Origin: Sphingomonas panacisoli
GTDB taxonomy: Bacteria > Pseudomonadota > Alphaproteobacteria > Sphingomonadales > Sphingomonadaceae
Reading direction: 5' to 3'
NCBI RefSeq assembly: GCF_007859635.1
Contig: NZ_CP042306.1
Span: 434,001-498,000, forward strand
Length of the DNA stretch: 64,000 nt
Every line of letters begins with the position of its first letter. Within the stretch, counting starts at the first letter, position 1. Below the pieces are notes generated by a model that saw only the letters and a list, made by a program, of their open reading frames with translations, searched no databases and was not told the DNA's origin. Positions 48,025 to 58,636 of the stretch are shown here, piece by piece. A program made the position numbers and the translations under genes.

Positions 48025-48735
48025 CTAAGCTTCGTCCAGCTCCGGATAGTGACGAAAGATACCGTCTTCGTTGAACGGAATACGGCGGTCGCTTTTCAGG
48101 TACGCCGCGATACCCGGGAGGTCGGCGACCTTGTCGTGCAGTGCGATCAGGGTCGGATAATCGCGCTCGATCGTCGCCATCCGTTTGGGGAAGGCGTAGC
48201 GCAGCCCCTCGACGATCTGGAACAGGCTGGTGTCGATCGGCGACCATTGATCGCCGCCCACGAAATCGCCGTCGATCGCCCCGGCCGCGCGGTCGAAATA
48301 GCCGAGATATTTGGGCATGCGGTTCTTACGGAATCCCGCCGCATAGCGCGCCGCTTCCGGCTTCTGGTCCTCGTAATAGTCGTCGGCCGACACTGGATGA
48401 TGCGTGTCGTGGACTTCCTTGACCAGGTCGGTGACGGTCAGTTGCAGCTGGATCGTCCAGAACAGGGTCGGCACATCCTTCGGCGCGAGATCGTGCGCGT
48501 CGGCAAGGTAGGTCAGGATATGCCCGACCTGCGCGAGCACCATCGTGTCGACATCGAGATAGGGCGGCGCGAACGGCTCGAACGGTCCGCGCTGTTTCAT
48601 GTCCTTGATCAGCGCGTCGACACCTTGGTCGCGCGCGCAATCGACGTACGGCACGCCGGCTGCTTCCAAGGTCAACCGGACGAACTCGCCGCGGCCCTGG
48701 ATGCCGGGCCAATACCAGAGCTTATACGGGTCCAT
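48025..48735 (-). CDS. Glutathione S-transferase family protein
   Basis: 236 residues. The N-terminal thioredoxin-like domain begins KLWYWPGIQGRGEFVRLTLE, with a Tyr in the usual glutathione-activating position, and has the cis-Pro region FAPPYLDVDTMVLAQVGHIL. A helical C-terminal domain follows (GDFVGGDQWSPIDTSLFQIV). It resembles sigma/alpha-class GSTs. Likely a cytoplasmic detoxification enzyme; substrate unknown. Its start overlaps the end of bolA by 14 bases, so the two are coupled. Confidence 0.88.
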   Translation of the reverse strand: MDPYKLWYWPGIQGRGEFVRLTLEAAGVPYVDCARDQGVDALIKDMKQRGPFEPFAPPYLDVDTMVLAQVGHILTYLADAHDLAPKDVPTLFWTIQLQLTVTDLVKEVHDTHHPVSADDYYEDQKPEAARYAAGFRKNRMPKYLGYFDRAAGAIDGDFVGGDQWSPIDTSLFQIVEGLRYAFPKRMATIERDYPTLIALHDKVADLPGIAAYLKSDRRIPFNEDGIFRHYPELDEA

Positions 48736-49015
48736 GCGCTTCTCCCGGTGCCCGCGCGCGGATTTCGAGCGCGTGGATGCGGGAGGACAACAAATCGGCG
48801 AGCGCGTTGTTCACCATCCGCTGGCGTTCGATGCGGCTCTGTCCGACGAAGCGGTCGCTCGCCACGACGACGACCCAGTGCGTTTCGCCGGTGCCGTCGT
48901 CGCCGGCATGCCCGGCGTGCTGGTGGCTGGTGTTGATCACATGCAGCACTTGTGGGGCGAGCGTCGCCTCCAGTCGGGCGTGGATTTCTTCGGCGAGCGG
49001 AGGCGTGGAAGTCAT
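48722..49015 (-). CDS. BolA family protein
   Basis: 97 residues from the ATG at 49015. BolA fold: a His-rich N-terminal loop (NTSHQHAGHAGDDGTGETHW), VVVVASDRFVGQSRIERQRM and the C-terminal IHALEIRA. The usual RHR is RQR here. BolA proteins partner with monothiol glutaredoxins around a 2Fe-2S cluster and affect iron and envelope regulation. Coupled to the downstream GST gene; divergent from the J-domain gene. Confidence 0.92.
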   Translation of the reverse strand: MTSTPPLAEEIHARLEATLAPQVLHVINTSHQHAGHAGDDGTGETHWVVVVASDRFVGQSRIERQRMVNNALADLLSSRIHALEIRARAPGEAHGPV

Positions 49016-49035
49016 GACGGGGCCGCCTATATAAG

Positions 49036-49665
49036 ATGCTTTTGCCGGAGCCAGCCTTCTTGTCGCGTCCCGACCCGAAAGATCGCCCAAATGCCCGCTT
49101 CCACGGTCGCGTCGAGGCAGCGGGGCGGCTGTGCGCCGAAGCCGGTTGCGAAGCGCCGGGCGAATTCCGCGCGCCGATGACCGACGGATTCGTATCGGGC
49201 CGCGACGGGCCGGGCGAGTATCGCTATCTGTGCCTCGACCATGTCCGCGCGTTCAATTCCAAGTACAACTTCTTCAACGGGATGAGCCCCGACGAAATCC
49301 ACGACGCGCAACGCCCCTATGCCGGGTGGGAGCGCGAGACGCGCGCCTTCGCGCATTCGGGCGCCGACGTGCCGCCGCGCTGGGCGGATTTCAGCGATCC
49401 GCTCGACGCGATCGGCGCGCGGTTCCGCGAGCGGGTGGTGCAGGAGCGGACCGACGGCAAGCCGCTGTCGCAGGCCGATCGCCACGCCTTGCGGGTGCTG
49501 GGGCTCGACCACAATGCCGATCGCAAGGGGCTGCGGACGCGCTATTCGGAACTGGTGCGGAAATTCCATCCCGACCGCAACGGCGGCGACCGCAGCATGG
49601 AAAAGGCGCTGCAGGAAGTGATCGCCGCGTATCAGCAATTGAAACGCTCGCTAGCGTTTGTGTGA
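49036..49665 (+). CDS. J-domain (DnaJ-like) protein
   Basis: 209 residues. The J domain is at the C-terminus (about 145-205): ALRVLGLDHNADRKGLRTRY, then the HPD triad in VRKFHPDRNGGDRS. The N-terminal part has conserved Cys (GRLCAEAGCEAPGEF, YLCLDHVRAFN) that may bind metal. Such C-terminal J proteins are found across alphaproteobacteria and probably stimulate DnaK on a specific client. The only 20-base gap to bolA on the other strand means their promoters overlap or lie inside genes. Confidence 0.88.
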   Translation: MLLPEPAFLSRPDPKDRPNARFHGRVEAAGRLCAEAGCEAPGEFRAPMTDGFVSGRDGPGEYRYLCLDHVRAFNSKYNFFNGMSPDEIHDAQRPYAGWERETRAFAHSGADVPPRWADFSDPLDAIGARFRERVVQERTDGKPLSQADRHALRVLGLDHNADRKGLRTRYSELVRKFHPDRNGGDRSMEKALQEVIAAYQQLKRSLAFV

Positions 49666-49796
49666 AATCCTCCCCGGCACGGGGAGGGGGACCATCGCGC
49701 AGCGATGGTGGAGGGGGCGGGCCTCAAGCGATCCGAGTGAGGAGCACCCCCTCCGTCAGCGCTAAGCGCTGCCACCTCCCCGTCCCGGGGAGGATT
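49666..49796. repeat. Palindromic intergenic repeat (AATCCTCCCC class, long form)
   Basis: Left end AATCCTCCCCGGCACGGGGA and right end TCCCCGTCCCGGGGAGGATT are inverted copies and each a hairpin. Inside are ATCGCGCAGCGAT, GGAGGGGGCGGGCC and the matching CACCCCCTCC, and CAGCGCTAAGCGCTG, so the whole 131 bases can fold as a branched structure. It fills the gap between the J-domain gene and metZ. Confidence 0.88.
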
Positions 49797-49830
49797 GATT
49801 TATCTCCCCCACCCCGCAAAGCCGGTGGCG

Positions 49831-51039
49831 ATGAAACGCCGTACCGGACAGGATCGCGCGATCACGCAGAACTGGCGCCCCGCGACGCAAGCGGTGCGCG
49901 GTGGCACCGCGCGGTCGGAATTCGGGGAAACCAGCGAAGCGATCTTCCTGACCTCGGGCTATGCCTATGACTGCGCCGAGGACGCCGCCGCGCGGTTCCG
50001 CGGCGATCAGCAGGGCATGACCTATTCGCGGCTGCAGAACCCGACCGTGCAGATGCTCGAACAGCGCATCGCGTTGCTGGAAGGCGCGGCGGCGTGCCGG
50101 ACGATGGCGTCGGGGATGGCCGCGATGACCGCGGCGTTGCTGTGCCAGCTTCAGACCGGCGATCATGTCGTAGCGGGGCGCGCGGCGTTCGGGTCGTGCC
50201 GCTGGCTGGTCGATACGCTGCTGCCGAAGTTCGGGATCACCACGACGGTGATCGACGCGCGCGACCCGCAAGCGTTCATCGACGCGACCAGGCCCGAGAC
50301 CAAGGTCTATTTCTTCGAAACCCCCGCCAACCCGACGATGGATATCGTCGATCTGGCGGCGGTGTGCGGGATCGCGAAGGAACGCGGCATCGTGTCGGTG
50401 GTCGACAATGCCTTTGCGACCCCGGTGCTGCAGCGCCCGCTCGAGTTCGGCGCGGACGTCGTCGCCTATTCGGCGACCAAGCTGATGGACGGGCAAGGCC
50501 GCGTGCTGGCTGGCGCGGTATGCGGGACGGAGGAGTTCGTCGAAAACACCCTGCTCGCCTTCATCCGCAACACCGGCCCGACGCTGTCGCCGTTCAATGC
50601 CTGGGTGGTGATGAAGGGGCTGGAGACGCTCGACCTGCGCGCGCGGCGGCAGAGCGACAGTGCGCTTCAGGTCGGCAAGTTCCTGGAGGGCCGCGTGCAG
50701 CGCGTGTTGCATCCCGGCCTGCCGAGCCATCCGCAGCACAACCTCGCGATGGCGCAGATGAATGCGACCGGCCCGATCTTCGCGTTCGAGGTCGACGGCG
50801 GGCGTACGCAGGCGCATGGGCTGCTCGACGCGCTCGAACTGATCGATATCTCGAACAATATCGGCGATTCGCGCTCGCTGATGACGCATCCTAGCTCGAC
50901 CACGCACGCCGGGGTCAGCGAGGAAGTCCGCACCGATATGGGCGTGACCGAGAACATGCTGCGGCTCAACGTCGGGCTGGAGGACCCGCTCGATCTGATC
51001 GACGATCTCGACCGGGCGCTGAAGGCGGTCGGCCTGTGA
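49831..51039 (+). CDS. metZ: O-succinylhomoserine sulfhydrylase
   Basis: 402 residues from the ATG at 49831. PLP-dependent Cys/Met metabolism family. It makes homocysteine from O-succinylhomoserine and sulfide. Features: TQAVRGGTARSEFGETSEAI at the start, MTYSRLQNPTVQMLEQRIAL, VYFFETPANPTMDIVDLAAV, PLP-binding Lys217 in VAYSATKLMDGQGRV, and LMTHPSSTTHAGVSEEVR. The pattern fits MetZ better than cystathionine synthases. ApaG follows with a GTGA overlap. Confidence 0.93.
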   Translation: MKRRTGQDRAITQNWRPATQAVRGGTARSEFGETSEAIFLTSGYAYDCAEDAAARFRGDQQGMTYSRLQNPTVQMLEQRIALLEGAAACRTMASGMAAMTAALLCQLQTGDHVVAGRAAFGSCRWLVDTLLPKFGITTTVIDARDPQAFIDATRPETKVYFFETPANPTMDIVDLAAVCGIAKERGIVSVVDNAFATPVLQRPLEFGADVVAYSATKLMDGQGRVLAGAVCGTEEFVENTLLAFIRNTGPTLSPFNAWVVMKGLETLDLRARRQSDSALQVGKFLEGRVQRVLHPGLPSHPQHNLAMAQMNATGPIFAFEVDGGRTQAHGLLDALELIDISNNIGDSRSLMTHPSSTTHAGVSEEVRTDMGVTENMLRLNVGLEDPLDLIDDLDRALKAVGL

Positions 51040-51446
51040 GCGACGCGATGAAGGCGCTGTTCCCCAACGTCGCCGAAACGCGCGGCGTGGTGGTGCGTGT
51101 CTCCGTCAGCTTCCTCCCCGAACAGTCGGAGCCGGCGCGCGGGCGCTGGTTCTGGGCCTATCACGTACGCATCGAGAATGCGGGGCCGTCGACCGTCCAG
51201 CTGCTGACGCGGCACTGGGTCATCACCGACGGCCGCGGTGCGCGCCACTCTGTCGAGGGCGAGGGCGTGGTCGGCGAACAGCCGGTGATCGCGCCGGGCG
51301 GGTCGTTCGATTACGTCTCGGGCTGCCCGCTCGCGACGCCGAGCGGGGCGATGCAGGGCAGCTATCACATGATCGCCGAGGACGGATCGGCGTTCGACGT
51401 CGATATTCCGCGGTTTCAGTTGCTCGCGCCGGCGGTGGGAGCGTGA
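51036..51446 (+). CDS. apaG: ApaG (Co2+/Mg2+ efflux protein family)
   Basis: 136 residues from a GTG overlapping the metZ stop (GTGA); an ATG at 51048 is a second option. Fibronectin-III-like beta sandwich: VVVRVSVSFLPEQSEPARGR, FWAYHVRIENAGPSTVQLLT, RHWVITDGRGARHSVEGEGV and GEQPVIAPGGSFDYVSGCPL, all typical of ApaG. Often linked to cation resistance and Ap4A metabolism; exact role unsettled. Confidence 0.95.
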   Translation: MSDAMKALFPNVAETRGVVVRVSVSFLPEQSEPARGRWFWAYHVRIENAGPSTVQLLTRHWVITDGRGARHSVEGEGVVGEQPVIAPGGSFDYVSGCPLATPSGAMQGSYHMIAEDGSAFDVDIPRFQLLAPAVGA

Positions 51447-51454
51447 GCGCGACC

Positions 51455-51537
51455 GTCGCCCCGGCGGAGGCCGGGGCCGCCGCGTTGTCGACTGGGTCGC
51501 GTGCCGCCAGCGGCCCCGGCCTTCGCCGGGGCGACGA
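51455..51537. repeat. Palindromic intergenic repeat (CGTCGCCCCGGC class)
   Basis: Left arm CGTCGCCCCGGCGGAGGCCG continuing GGGCCGC and right arm GCGGCCCCGGCCTTCGCCGG continuing GGCGACG are inverted copies (one mismatch in the inner loop) around ~28 bases. It fills the entire gap between apaG and the LysR-type gene, ending 3 bases before the ATG. Confidence 0.88.
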
Positions 51538-51540
51538 ACG

Positions 51541-52332
51541 ATGAAGCGCACCCACCTCCCTCTCAACGGTCTCCGCGTGCTCGACGCCGCGGCGCGGCAT
51601 TTGTCGTTCACGCGCGCGGCGGACGAGTTGGCGGTGACTCCCGCCGCCGTGGGTCAGCAGGTCCGTGCACTCGAGGATACGCTCGGCGTCGTGCTGTTTC
51701 GCCGCACCACCAAGGGCCTCGAACTGACGCCGGAAGGCGAGGCGGGTCTTGAAGCGCTGCGCCAGGGATTCCTGCAGTTCGAGGAAGCCGTCCGCGCGAT
51801 GCAGGCCGGCCAGTCGTCAAAGTCGCTGACCATCGCCGCGCCGCGCGACGTGCTGCATTGCTGGTTGATGCCGCGGCTTGCCGAAATTTCGCGGGACGAC
51901 GGCGAGTTGCGCTTCGTGCTGATCGCCGCCGACGAGGATCTCGACTTCACCCAGGCCAATCTCGACCTCGCCGTCCGCTGGGGCGAGGGGCCGGGCGAGC
52001 ATGAGGGCGAGGCGCTCGAATCCGACGGCATGGTTACGATCGAGCGGCCTAGCGGCGGTGCCGACACGCGGATTTCGTGGCCGGGCTGCCTCAACGACGA
52101 CAGCGTGTCGCTGGTCCGCGTCGCCGATGCCGGCCTCGCGATCGACGCCGCGGCGGAAGGGTTGGGTCGCGCGACCGTCCCCGAATTGCTCGCGCGTCGC
52201 GATCTCGCGAGTGGCCGCGTCGCCGCGGTCGGCGAGGCCAAACCGTATCGGCTCGGCTATTGGCTGGTCGCGCCGCTCCCGCAATGGCGGCAGAAAAAGG
52301 TCAAGGCGCTGGTGGAAGCATTGGGAGCGTGA
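51541..52332 (+). CDS. LysR-type transcriptional regulator, GcvA-like
   Basis: 263 residues. The N-terminal winged helix-turn-helix is clear: LPLNGLRVLDAAARHLSFTR then AADELAVTPAAVGQQVRALE, a GcvA/AmpR-type start. The effector domain is shorter than usual for LysR (about 170 residues versus ~210). The ATG follows a palindromic repeat by 3 bases and has no clear ribosome binding site besides repeat sequence. The GNAT gene is coupled at its end. Targets unknown. Confidence 0.9.
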   Translation: MKRTHLPLNGLRVLDAAARHLSFTRAADELAVTPAAVGQQVRALEDTLGVVLFRRTTKGLELTPEGEAGLEALRQGFLQFEEAVRAMQAGQSSKSLTIAAPRDVLHCWLMPRLAEISRDDGELRFVLIAADEDLDFTQANLDLAVRWGEGPGEHEGEALESDGMVTIERPSGGADTRISWPGCLNDDSVSLVRVADAGLAIDAAAEGLGRATVPELLARRDLASGRVAAVGEAKPYRLGYWLVAPLPQWRQKKVKALVEALGA

Positions 52333-52886
52333 CGCTCCCGATCATGACCACCGACCGGCTGGTGCTCCGGGCGCTTCGCCAGGATGACGCCGATGCGCTC
52401 CACCCGATGTATTCGGACGTCGAGGCCAATACCTACGGCTCGCGGCCGGCCAGTGGGTCGATCGAGGAATCGCGCGATCGCGTCGCCAAGGCGCTGGCCG
52501 ACACCGCGTGGCGCGCCTGGGCAATCACGCTGAAGGGCGACGACACGCCGCTCGGCACCGCGGTGATCGGTACCGTCGCCAGTTACGAGAAGCGCCAGGG
52601 CAAGGTGACCGAAATCGGGTACATCCTGTCGCGCGAACATTGGGGCCAGGGCTACGTGACCGAAGCGGTCGCGGCACTGATCGACCTGTTGTTTTCCGAA
52701 GGGCAGCGGCGCGTGTTCGCCGATACCGACCCCGACAATGCGCCGTCGATCGCGGTGCTCAAGCGGCTCGGCTTCACGCTGGAGGCGACGCTACGCGCCG
52801 AGTGGGAGACGCATATCGGCGTGCGCGACAGCCTGATCTGGGGATTGTTGGAGGACGAATGGAAAACCGCCCGCCCCCGAACCTGA
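52329..52886 (+). CDS. GNAT-family N-acetyltransferase (RimJ-like)
   Basis: 185 residues if the GTG overlapping the LysR stop (GTGA) is used; the ATG at 52344 gives 180 and places TTDRLVLRALRQDDADALHP right at the start, as in RimJ/RimL proteins. The acetyl-CoA loop is EIGYILSREHWGQGYVTEAV, followed by DPDNAPSIAVLKRLGFTLEA. It acetylates a protein N-terminus or small amine; substrate unknown. It overlaps the small membrane protein gene after it. Confidence 0.9.
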   Translation: MTLPIMTTDRLVLRALRQDDADALHPMYSDVEANTYGSRPASGSIEESRDRVAKALADTAWRAWAITLKGDDTPLGTAVIGTVASYEKRQGKVTEIGYILSREHWGQGYVTEAVAALIDLLFSEGQRRVFADTDPDNAPSIAVLKRLGFTLEATLRAEWETHIGVRDSLIWGLLEDEWKTARPRT

Positions 52887-53125
52887 GCGATCCGGCTGAA
52901 CTCGCCGCCTATCGCCAGGAACTGCGTCAGGTCGTGCGCGGGCTGCGGCTGGGCAGCGTCGGTGTGAAGATCGTAGGGGCGGTACTGGCGTTGCTGCGTG
53001 CGAAACTGTGGCCGGCGATTCCGATGCTGGTGCCGCTCGTCGTGATTGCGCTAGGGGTCACGCTGATGATCACCGCGATCGCGTTCCGCACGGCCTATCA
53101 CGCCCGCCGAATGCGCGGCGATTAG
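52859..53125 (+). CDS. Small hypothetical membrane protein
   Basis: 88 residues from the ATG at 52859, inside the end of the GNAT gene in another frame, with GGAGG 4 bases upstream. A hydrophilic N-terminal half (MENRPPPNLSDPAELAAYRQ) leads to two hydrophobic segments (VGVKIVGAVLALLRAK and IPMLVPLVVIALGVTLMITA) and a basic C-terminus. Probably inner membrane. No known family. Its stop overlaps the convergent hydrolase gene. Confidence 0.65.
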   Translation: MENRPPPNLSDPAELAAYRQELRQVVRGLRLGSVGVKIVGAVLALLRAKLWPAIPMLVPLVVIALGVTLMITAIAFRTAYHARRMRGD

Positions 53126-54428
53126 GGCATTCCCGCCGTCAGGATCAGCGCGCGGTTCATCAGTTGTGCGAACAGGCCGGTATCGACCCCGGCGTCCGTG
53201 CGGGACCAATCGCCGACCACCGCGAACCAGCGCCCATCCTTGCGCCGCACGAGGTAGTTCAGCGTCAGGACGCCGGGCTCCGATCCGCCCTTGAACCCGA
53301 CATAGTCGAACCGCGCGCGCGTGACGGCGTCGGTGCCGGGATTGACGGTCAGCAGCGACAGCGCCGTGTCGCCCCCTTGATGCGGAGCCAATCCAGCATG
53401 GCCGCGGTCTGCGCGGGGCTGGCGAACCATTCGAGCGTGTCGATCGCGATCGGCTTGCCCGATGCGAACAGCGTGATGTCGAGCGGGGTAGCGGCCAGCC
53501 GGGCGGTGCTGGCGTCGAGAAGCTTGCGCCGCTCGGCGGGCGGCGTCTTGGCCCAGGCCGCGGCGATATCGGCATTGGCGCTCGATTTGATCGCGAACAT
53601 CTGACGCGTCGTCAGCATGGGCGCGAGATCGGGCGCGCCGGTCCGCGCGACGAACGTGTCGAGCTTGCGCGCCTCCAGCGTCACTAGCGTGTCGGTCGCG
53701 GTATTGTCGCTGATCGAGATCATCAGCGTCGCCAGCGTCTGGAGCGTCACCGGGCTTCCCGCCGGCCAGCTCTGCAGCATGCCGGAAGGGAGCGACACCG
53801 CGCCGACCGGCACGACGTCGGCCCATTTGCGCTCGCCCGCGCCGACTTCGCGCGCCAACTCGCCCAGCACCCACAGCTTGAACGCGGAGCCGAGCGGCGC
53901 CGGTTTGTCGGGATTATACCCGGCGGCCAACCGCGGCGCGCCGTCGCCCAGTGCGTAGACGGCGAACGCGCTGTTGCCCGGCAGCGTGCGGAACGCCGTG
54001 GCGAGCTTCTCGACGCTGTCGTCGGCGAGTTCGAAGCTGGCGAACAACAGCGCATTGACGCGATGCGGTGCGGTGGGTTCGACCGCCAGCTGGATGTTCG
54101 CGATCCCGCGCTCGAACTTGATCCGTGCTGTTCCCGACCAGGGGTTCGCCGCGACGAACGACGCGACCGCCACCGGCTTGCCGAGTTGCGCCGAGAGTTG
54201 CGCGACCAGCGCGTCCCACTTCGCCTTGGGGATCGCCGCGGCGAACGATGGCGAAAAGTAGTTGTCGAAGGTGAGGGTGCCGCCGATCAGCCCGAGCAGC
54301 CCGTCGACGCGCGACAGTGTCGCCGGATCGGCGGAGGCGGTGACGATCGCGGGTGGCGTCGGCGGCGTGGTCTGCGCGACCGCCGGCGTCGCGGCGAGCA
54401 ACAGTAATCCGATCAGTCTCCGTATCAC
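53122..54428 (-). CDS. Class A beta-lactamase-like serine hydrolase (frameshift)
   Basis: About 435 residues when corrected. A signal peptide (to AVAQ) and an N-terminal domain (about 40-130) precede a beta-lactamase/transpeptidase-like domain. Ser181 and Lys184 form SxxK in LGSAFKLWVL, SDN is at 240-242 (MISISDNTATD), and the KTG-equivalent KGG lies in YVGFKGGSEPG. The frame breaks at the CCCCC run 53372-53376; one more base gives LRIKGGDTALSLLTVNPGTD and reading to the stop at 53122. The two active-site halves are thus split by the shift. It may be a beta-lactamase or a penicillin-binding-like hydrolase. Confidence 0.88.
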
Positions 54429-54446
54429 CGTCCCCCCTTTACGCCG

Positions 54447-56429
<1,983 letters not shown>

Positions 56430-56489
56430 GGCCCGCTATACGAGCCCGCGATTCCCTCACGCAAGCGTGGTCGATGCTTATCCACAAGA

Positions 56490-56518
56490 GCCGTCACGGA
56501 CGCTCGATCCGTGACGGC
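56490..56518 (-). terminator. Perfect hairpin between the DUF1996 gene and parE
   Basis: GCCGTCACGGA (56490-56500) pairs perfectly with TCCGTGACGGC (56508-56518) across a 7-base loop. It follows the DUF1996 stop on the minus strand, and TCTTGTGG comes next, so the U-run is poor. It may be a terminator or may mark the parE leader. Confidence 0.55.
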
Positions 56519-56526
56519 CAGTCGTG

Positions 56527-57744
56527 TCACGGTTTCGCGGGAATATCGGCCAAGGTCGTCCGCACCGTCGGGGTATAGCCCGCCAGAAGTTTAAGTTGCT
56601 GGCCGTTGCCCAGATCGCCGCCCGAACAGCTCAGCATCTTGTTGATGCAATTCGTAGTCCACAGATCGACGATTCCGTCGTCCCAGGCGCCGAACCAGTC
56701 GGCATGGGCGGTCGAGCCGGCAACACTGTCGGGCATCCCCGGCATGCGATCGGACGACAGGTACCAGTTCGCGCTGGTCGCGTCGGTCGAATACCACACG
56801 CCGAGCTGGAACTCGGGGATGATATAGGGATGCGTCTTCGGACAGACCGCATGACCCTGCCCGTCCTGTACGCGGTACGCCATGTGGCTGCGATGGTCCG
56901 GGCTGTCGAGTTGCGTGCCGTTCCAGCAATCGGGCGCGACCAGGACCACGCCGATGCGGTCGCCGGTCGGGCAACCCCTCAAGGCATCGCCCATTGTCGC
57001 GAAATGGCCCGTCGTGGCGCCGGCGCCGTCGCAATTCCACCAGCGCTTGGTGGTGTCGGTCGGCGTGCTTGCCGGGTCCATCATGTTGTAGCCGAAGATA
57101 TAGCGCAGCCCGCGCGGCAGCGGGAGACACGCCGTTGCGAACGTGGTGCAGCGCACGTCGGTCACCGGATAGCGCTTGTAGTAGACGGCCAGGCCGTCGG
57201 GCATAACGACCTTGCCCGCACCGCTCATCATCGCCGGGACCCAATAAGCCGAACGATTGAGAATGTTGTTGCAGGTGCTGTCGCCGGTCGTGCGCAAGCT
57301 GGAATAGGTCGAATTGGCGTCCGCCAACGTATTGCCGAAGAAGGTATGGAGGTGCGATTTGCCGGGCTGGCCCGGATATACGATCGGATCGTTATAGGCG
57401 TTGTGCGACGGTGCGCAGTTGAAGCGGAACGCCCCTACATCGTCCGGTGCCATCGATCCGGGTATGTCGCCCGTACCCCAGGACGGCTGCAGAAAATTCT
57501 GCAAGCTGAGCCCCGAAACTACCTTTGCCACCCCCTGCAGAGACGGGGCCGCGATCCCCGCGAGGGCTGGCGCCGGCGCGGGGGTCGGTGTGGGCGTCGG
57601 TGTCGGTGTCGGCGAGAAGATCGGTATCGGGATACTGATGATCGGAATGTTCTTCTTGTTACCGAGGCCGACGGCCTTGTTGGCACCGGCCAAGGCCGCG
57701 CCCGCGACGACCATCGCCACCATACAGGTGATCGCTTTTTTCAC
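56527..57744 (-). CDS. Secreted DUF1996 domain protein
   Basis: 405 residues. A signal peptide (to about residue 24) is followed by a low-complexity Pro-Thr/Ala-Pro linker (about 45-65, repeated PTPTP). The DUF1996 domain then begins FRFNCAPSHNAYNDPIVYPG and continues KSHLHTFFGNTLADANSTY, YWVPAMMSG and SHMAYRVQDGQGHAVCPKTH. DUF1996 is common in fungi and some bacteria as an extracellular domain; its activity is unknown, though His-rich motifs suggest metal binding. Likely exported. Confidence 0.88.
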   Translation of the reverse strand: MKKAITCMVAMVVAGAALAGANKAVGLGNKKNIPIISIPIPIFSPTPTPTPTPTPAPAPALAGIAAPSLQGVAKVVSGLSLQNFLQPSWGTGDIPGSMAPDDVGAFRFNCAPSHNAYNDPIVYPGQPGKSHLHTFFGNTLADANSTYSSLRTTGDSTCNNILNRSAYWVPAMMSGAGKVVMPDGLAVYYKRYPVTDVRCTTFATACLPLPRGLRYIFGYNMMDPASTPTDTTKRWWNCDGAGATTGHFATMGDALRGCPTGDRIGVVLVAPDCWNGTQLDSPDHRSHMAYRVQDGQGHAVCPKTHPYIIPEFQLGVWYSTDATSANWYLSSDRMPGMPDSVAGSTAHADWFGAWDDGIVDLWTTNCINKMLSCSGGDLGNGQQLKLLAGYTPTVRTTLADIPAKP

Positions 57745-57907
57745 TGTCAGTAACCCCGCCGTTCACGGTCGATGCGACCATTTCGCGGGCGTTATGAGCG
57801 GAGTCGGCAGAATCTGAGGTAAAGGGGCGGGGTTAACGCGCCGCAAACCGACCATTGTCGTAAGGGCACGCGTACGACCCGCCCAAAGGACGGGTCCGCC
57901 CGGATTG

Positions 57908-58567
57908 CTAGCGAACGCGCGGACCGCCGAACGGCAACGGCGGCGGGGGACGACGGTCCCGACGCGGCAATTGGGCTTGGTAGGCGTGGCCGCAATGTTC
58001 GACGCAATAGGGGAATCCGGGATTCACCTTGTCGCCGCAGAAATGGAAGTCGGGTTCACCGGGATGGCCGAGCGGCCATTTGCAGATCTTGTCGTTGAGC
58101 TCGAGCAGACTCGTCTTGTCCGCCATTTCGGGCGACGGCTTGGCCGGGACCAGCCGACGCGGCGGCGCGGGCGTGATCGGCGGCTGCTGTTCGCCGGGCG
58201 ACTGACGCACGAAGCCGCCGGGGCCGACCGACCGCAGGATCGGTTCGTTGGCGGGCCGGGCCGGCGCCGAAATGTCGGTGCTGACCGGGATCGGCGCCGC
58301 CGACACCGCCATGGGGGCCGGGGTCGGGGCAGGGCGCGGTGCCGTCTCGACTGGGGCCGGAGCCTTTTTGGCCGGCGCGGGCGCGGGCGCGGCGCCGGGC
58401 TCGTTGGGCTTCACCGGCGACGGGCGCGACTGCAGGCCCAGGCGATGCGCCTTGCCGATCACGGCGTTGCGGCTGACGCCGCCCAGTTCCTCGGCGATCT
58501 GGCTCGCGGTCTGACCCGCTTCCCACATCTTGCGGAGCGAATCGATCCGCTCGTCGGTCCAGCTCAT
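57908..58567 (-). CDS. gcrA: Cell-cycle regulator GcrA
   Basis: 219 residues from the ATG at 58567. GcrA is a sigma70-associated transcription factor of alphaproteobacteria that acts at promoters carrying methylated GANTC sites. The N-terminal DNA-binding domain is complete: MSWTDERIDSLRKMWEAGQT then SRNAVIGKAHRLGL. A long Pro/Ala linker (about 55-150) follows. The C-terminal sigma-interacting domain has CKWPLGHPGEPDFHFCG and YCVEHCGHAYQ. It is encoded opposite to the ABC permease gene. Confidence 0.95.
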   Translation of the reverse strand: MSWTDERIDSLRKMWEAGQTASQIAEELGGVSRNAVIGKAHRLGLQSRPSPVKPNEPGAAPAPAPAKKAPAPVETAPRPAPTPAPMAVSAAPIPVSTDISAPARPANEPILRSVGPGGFVRQSPGEQQPPITPAPPRRLVPAKPSPEMADKTSLLELNDKICKWPLGHPGEPDFHFCGDKVNPGFPYCVEHCGHAYQAQLPRRDRRPPPPLPFGGPRVR

Positions 58568-58636
58568 AAACGTCCTCTTCAAATCGTCGTTCGGGCGGTT
58601 GCGGTGCCTCCCATCAAAGCCTAACTGCCTAGGCCG

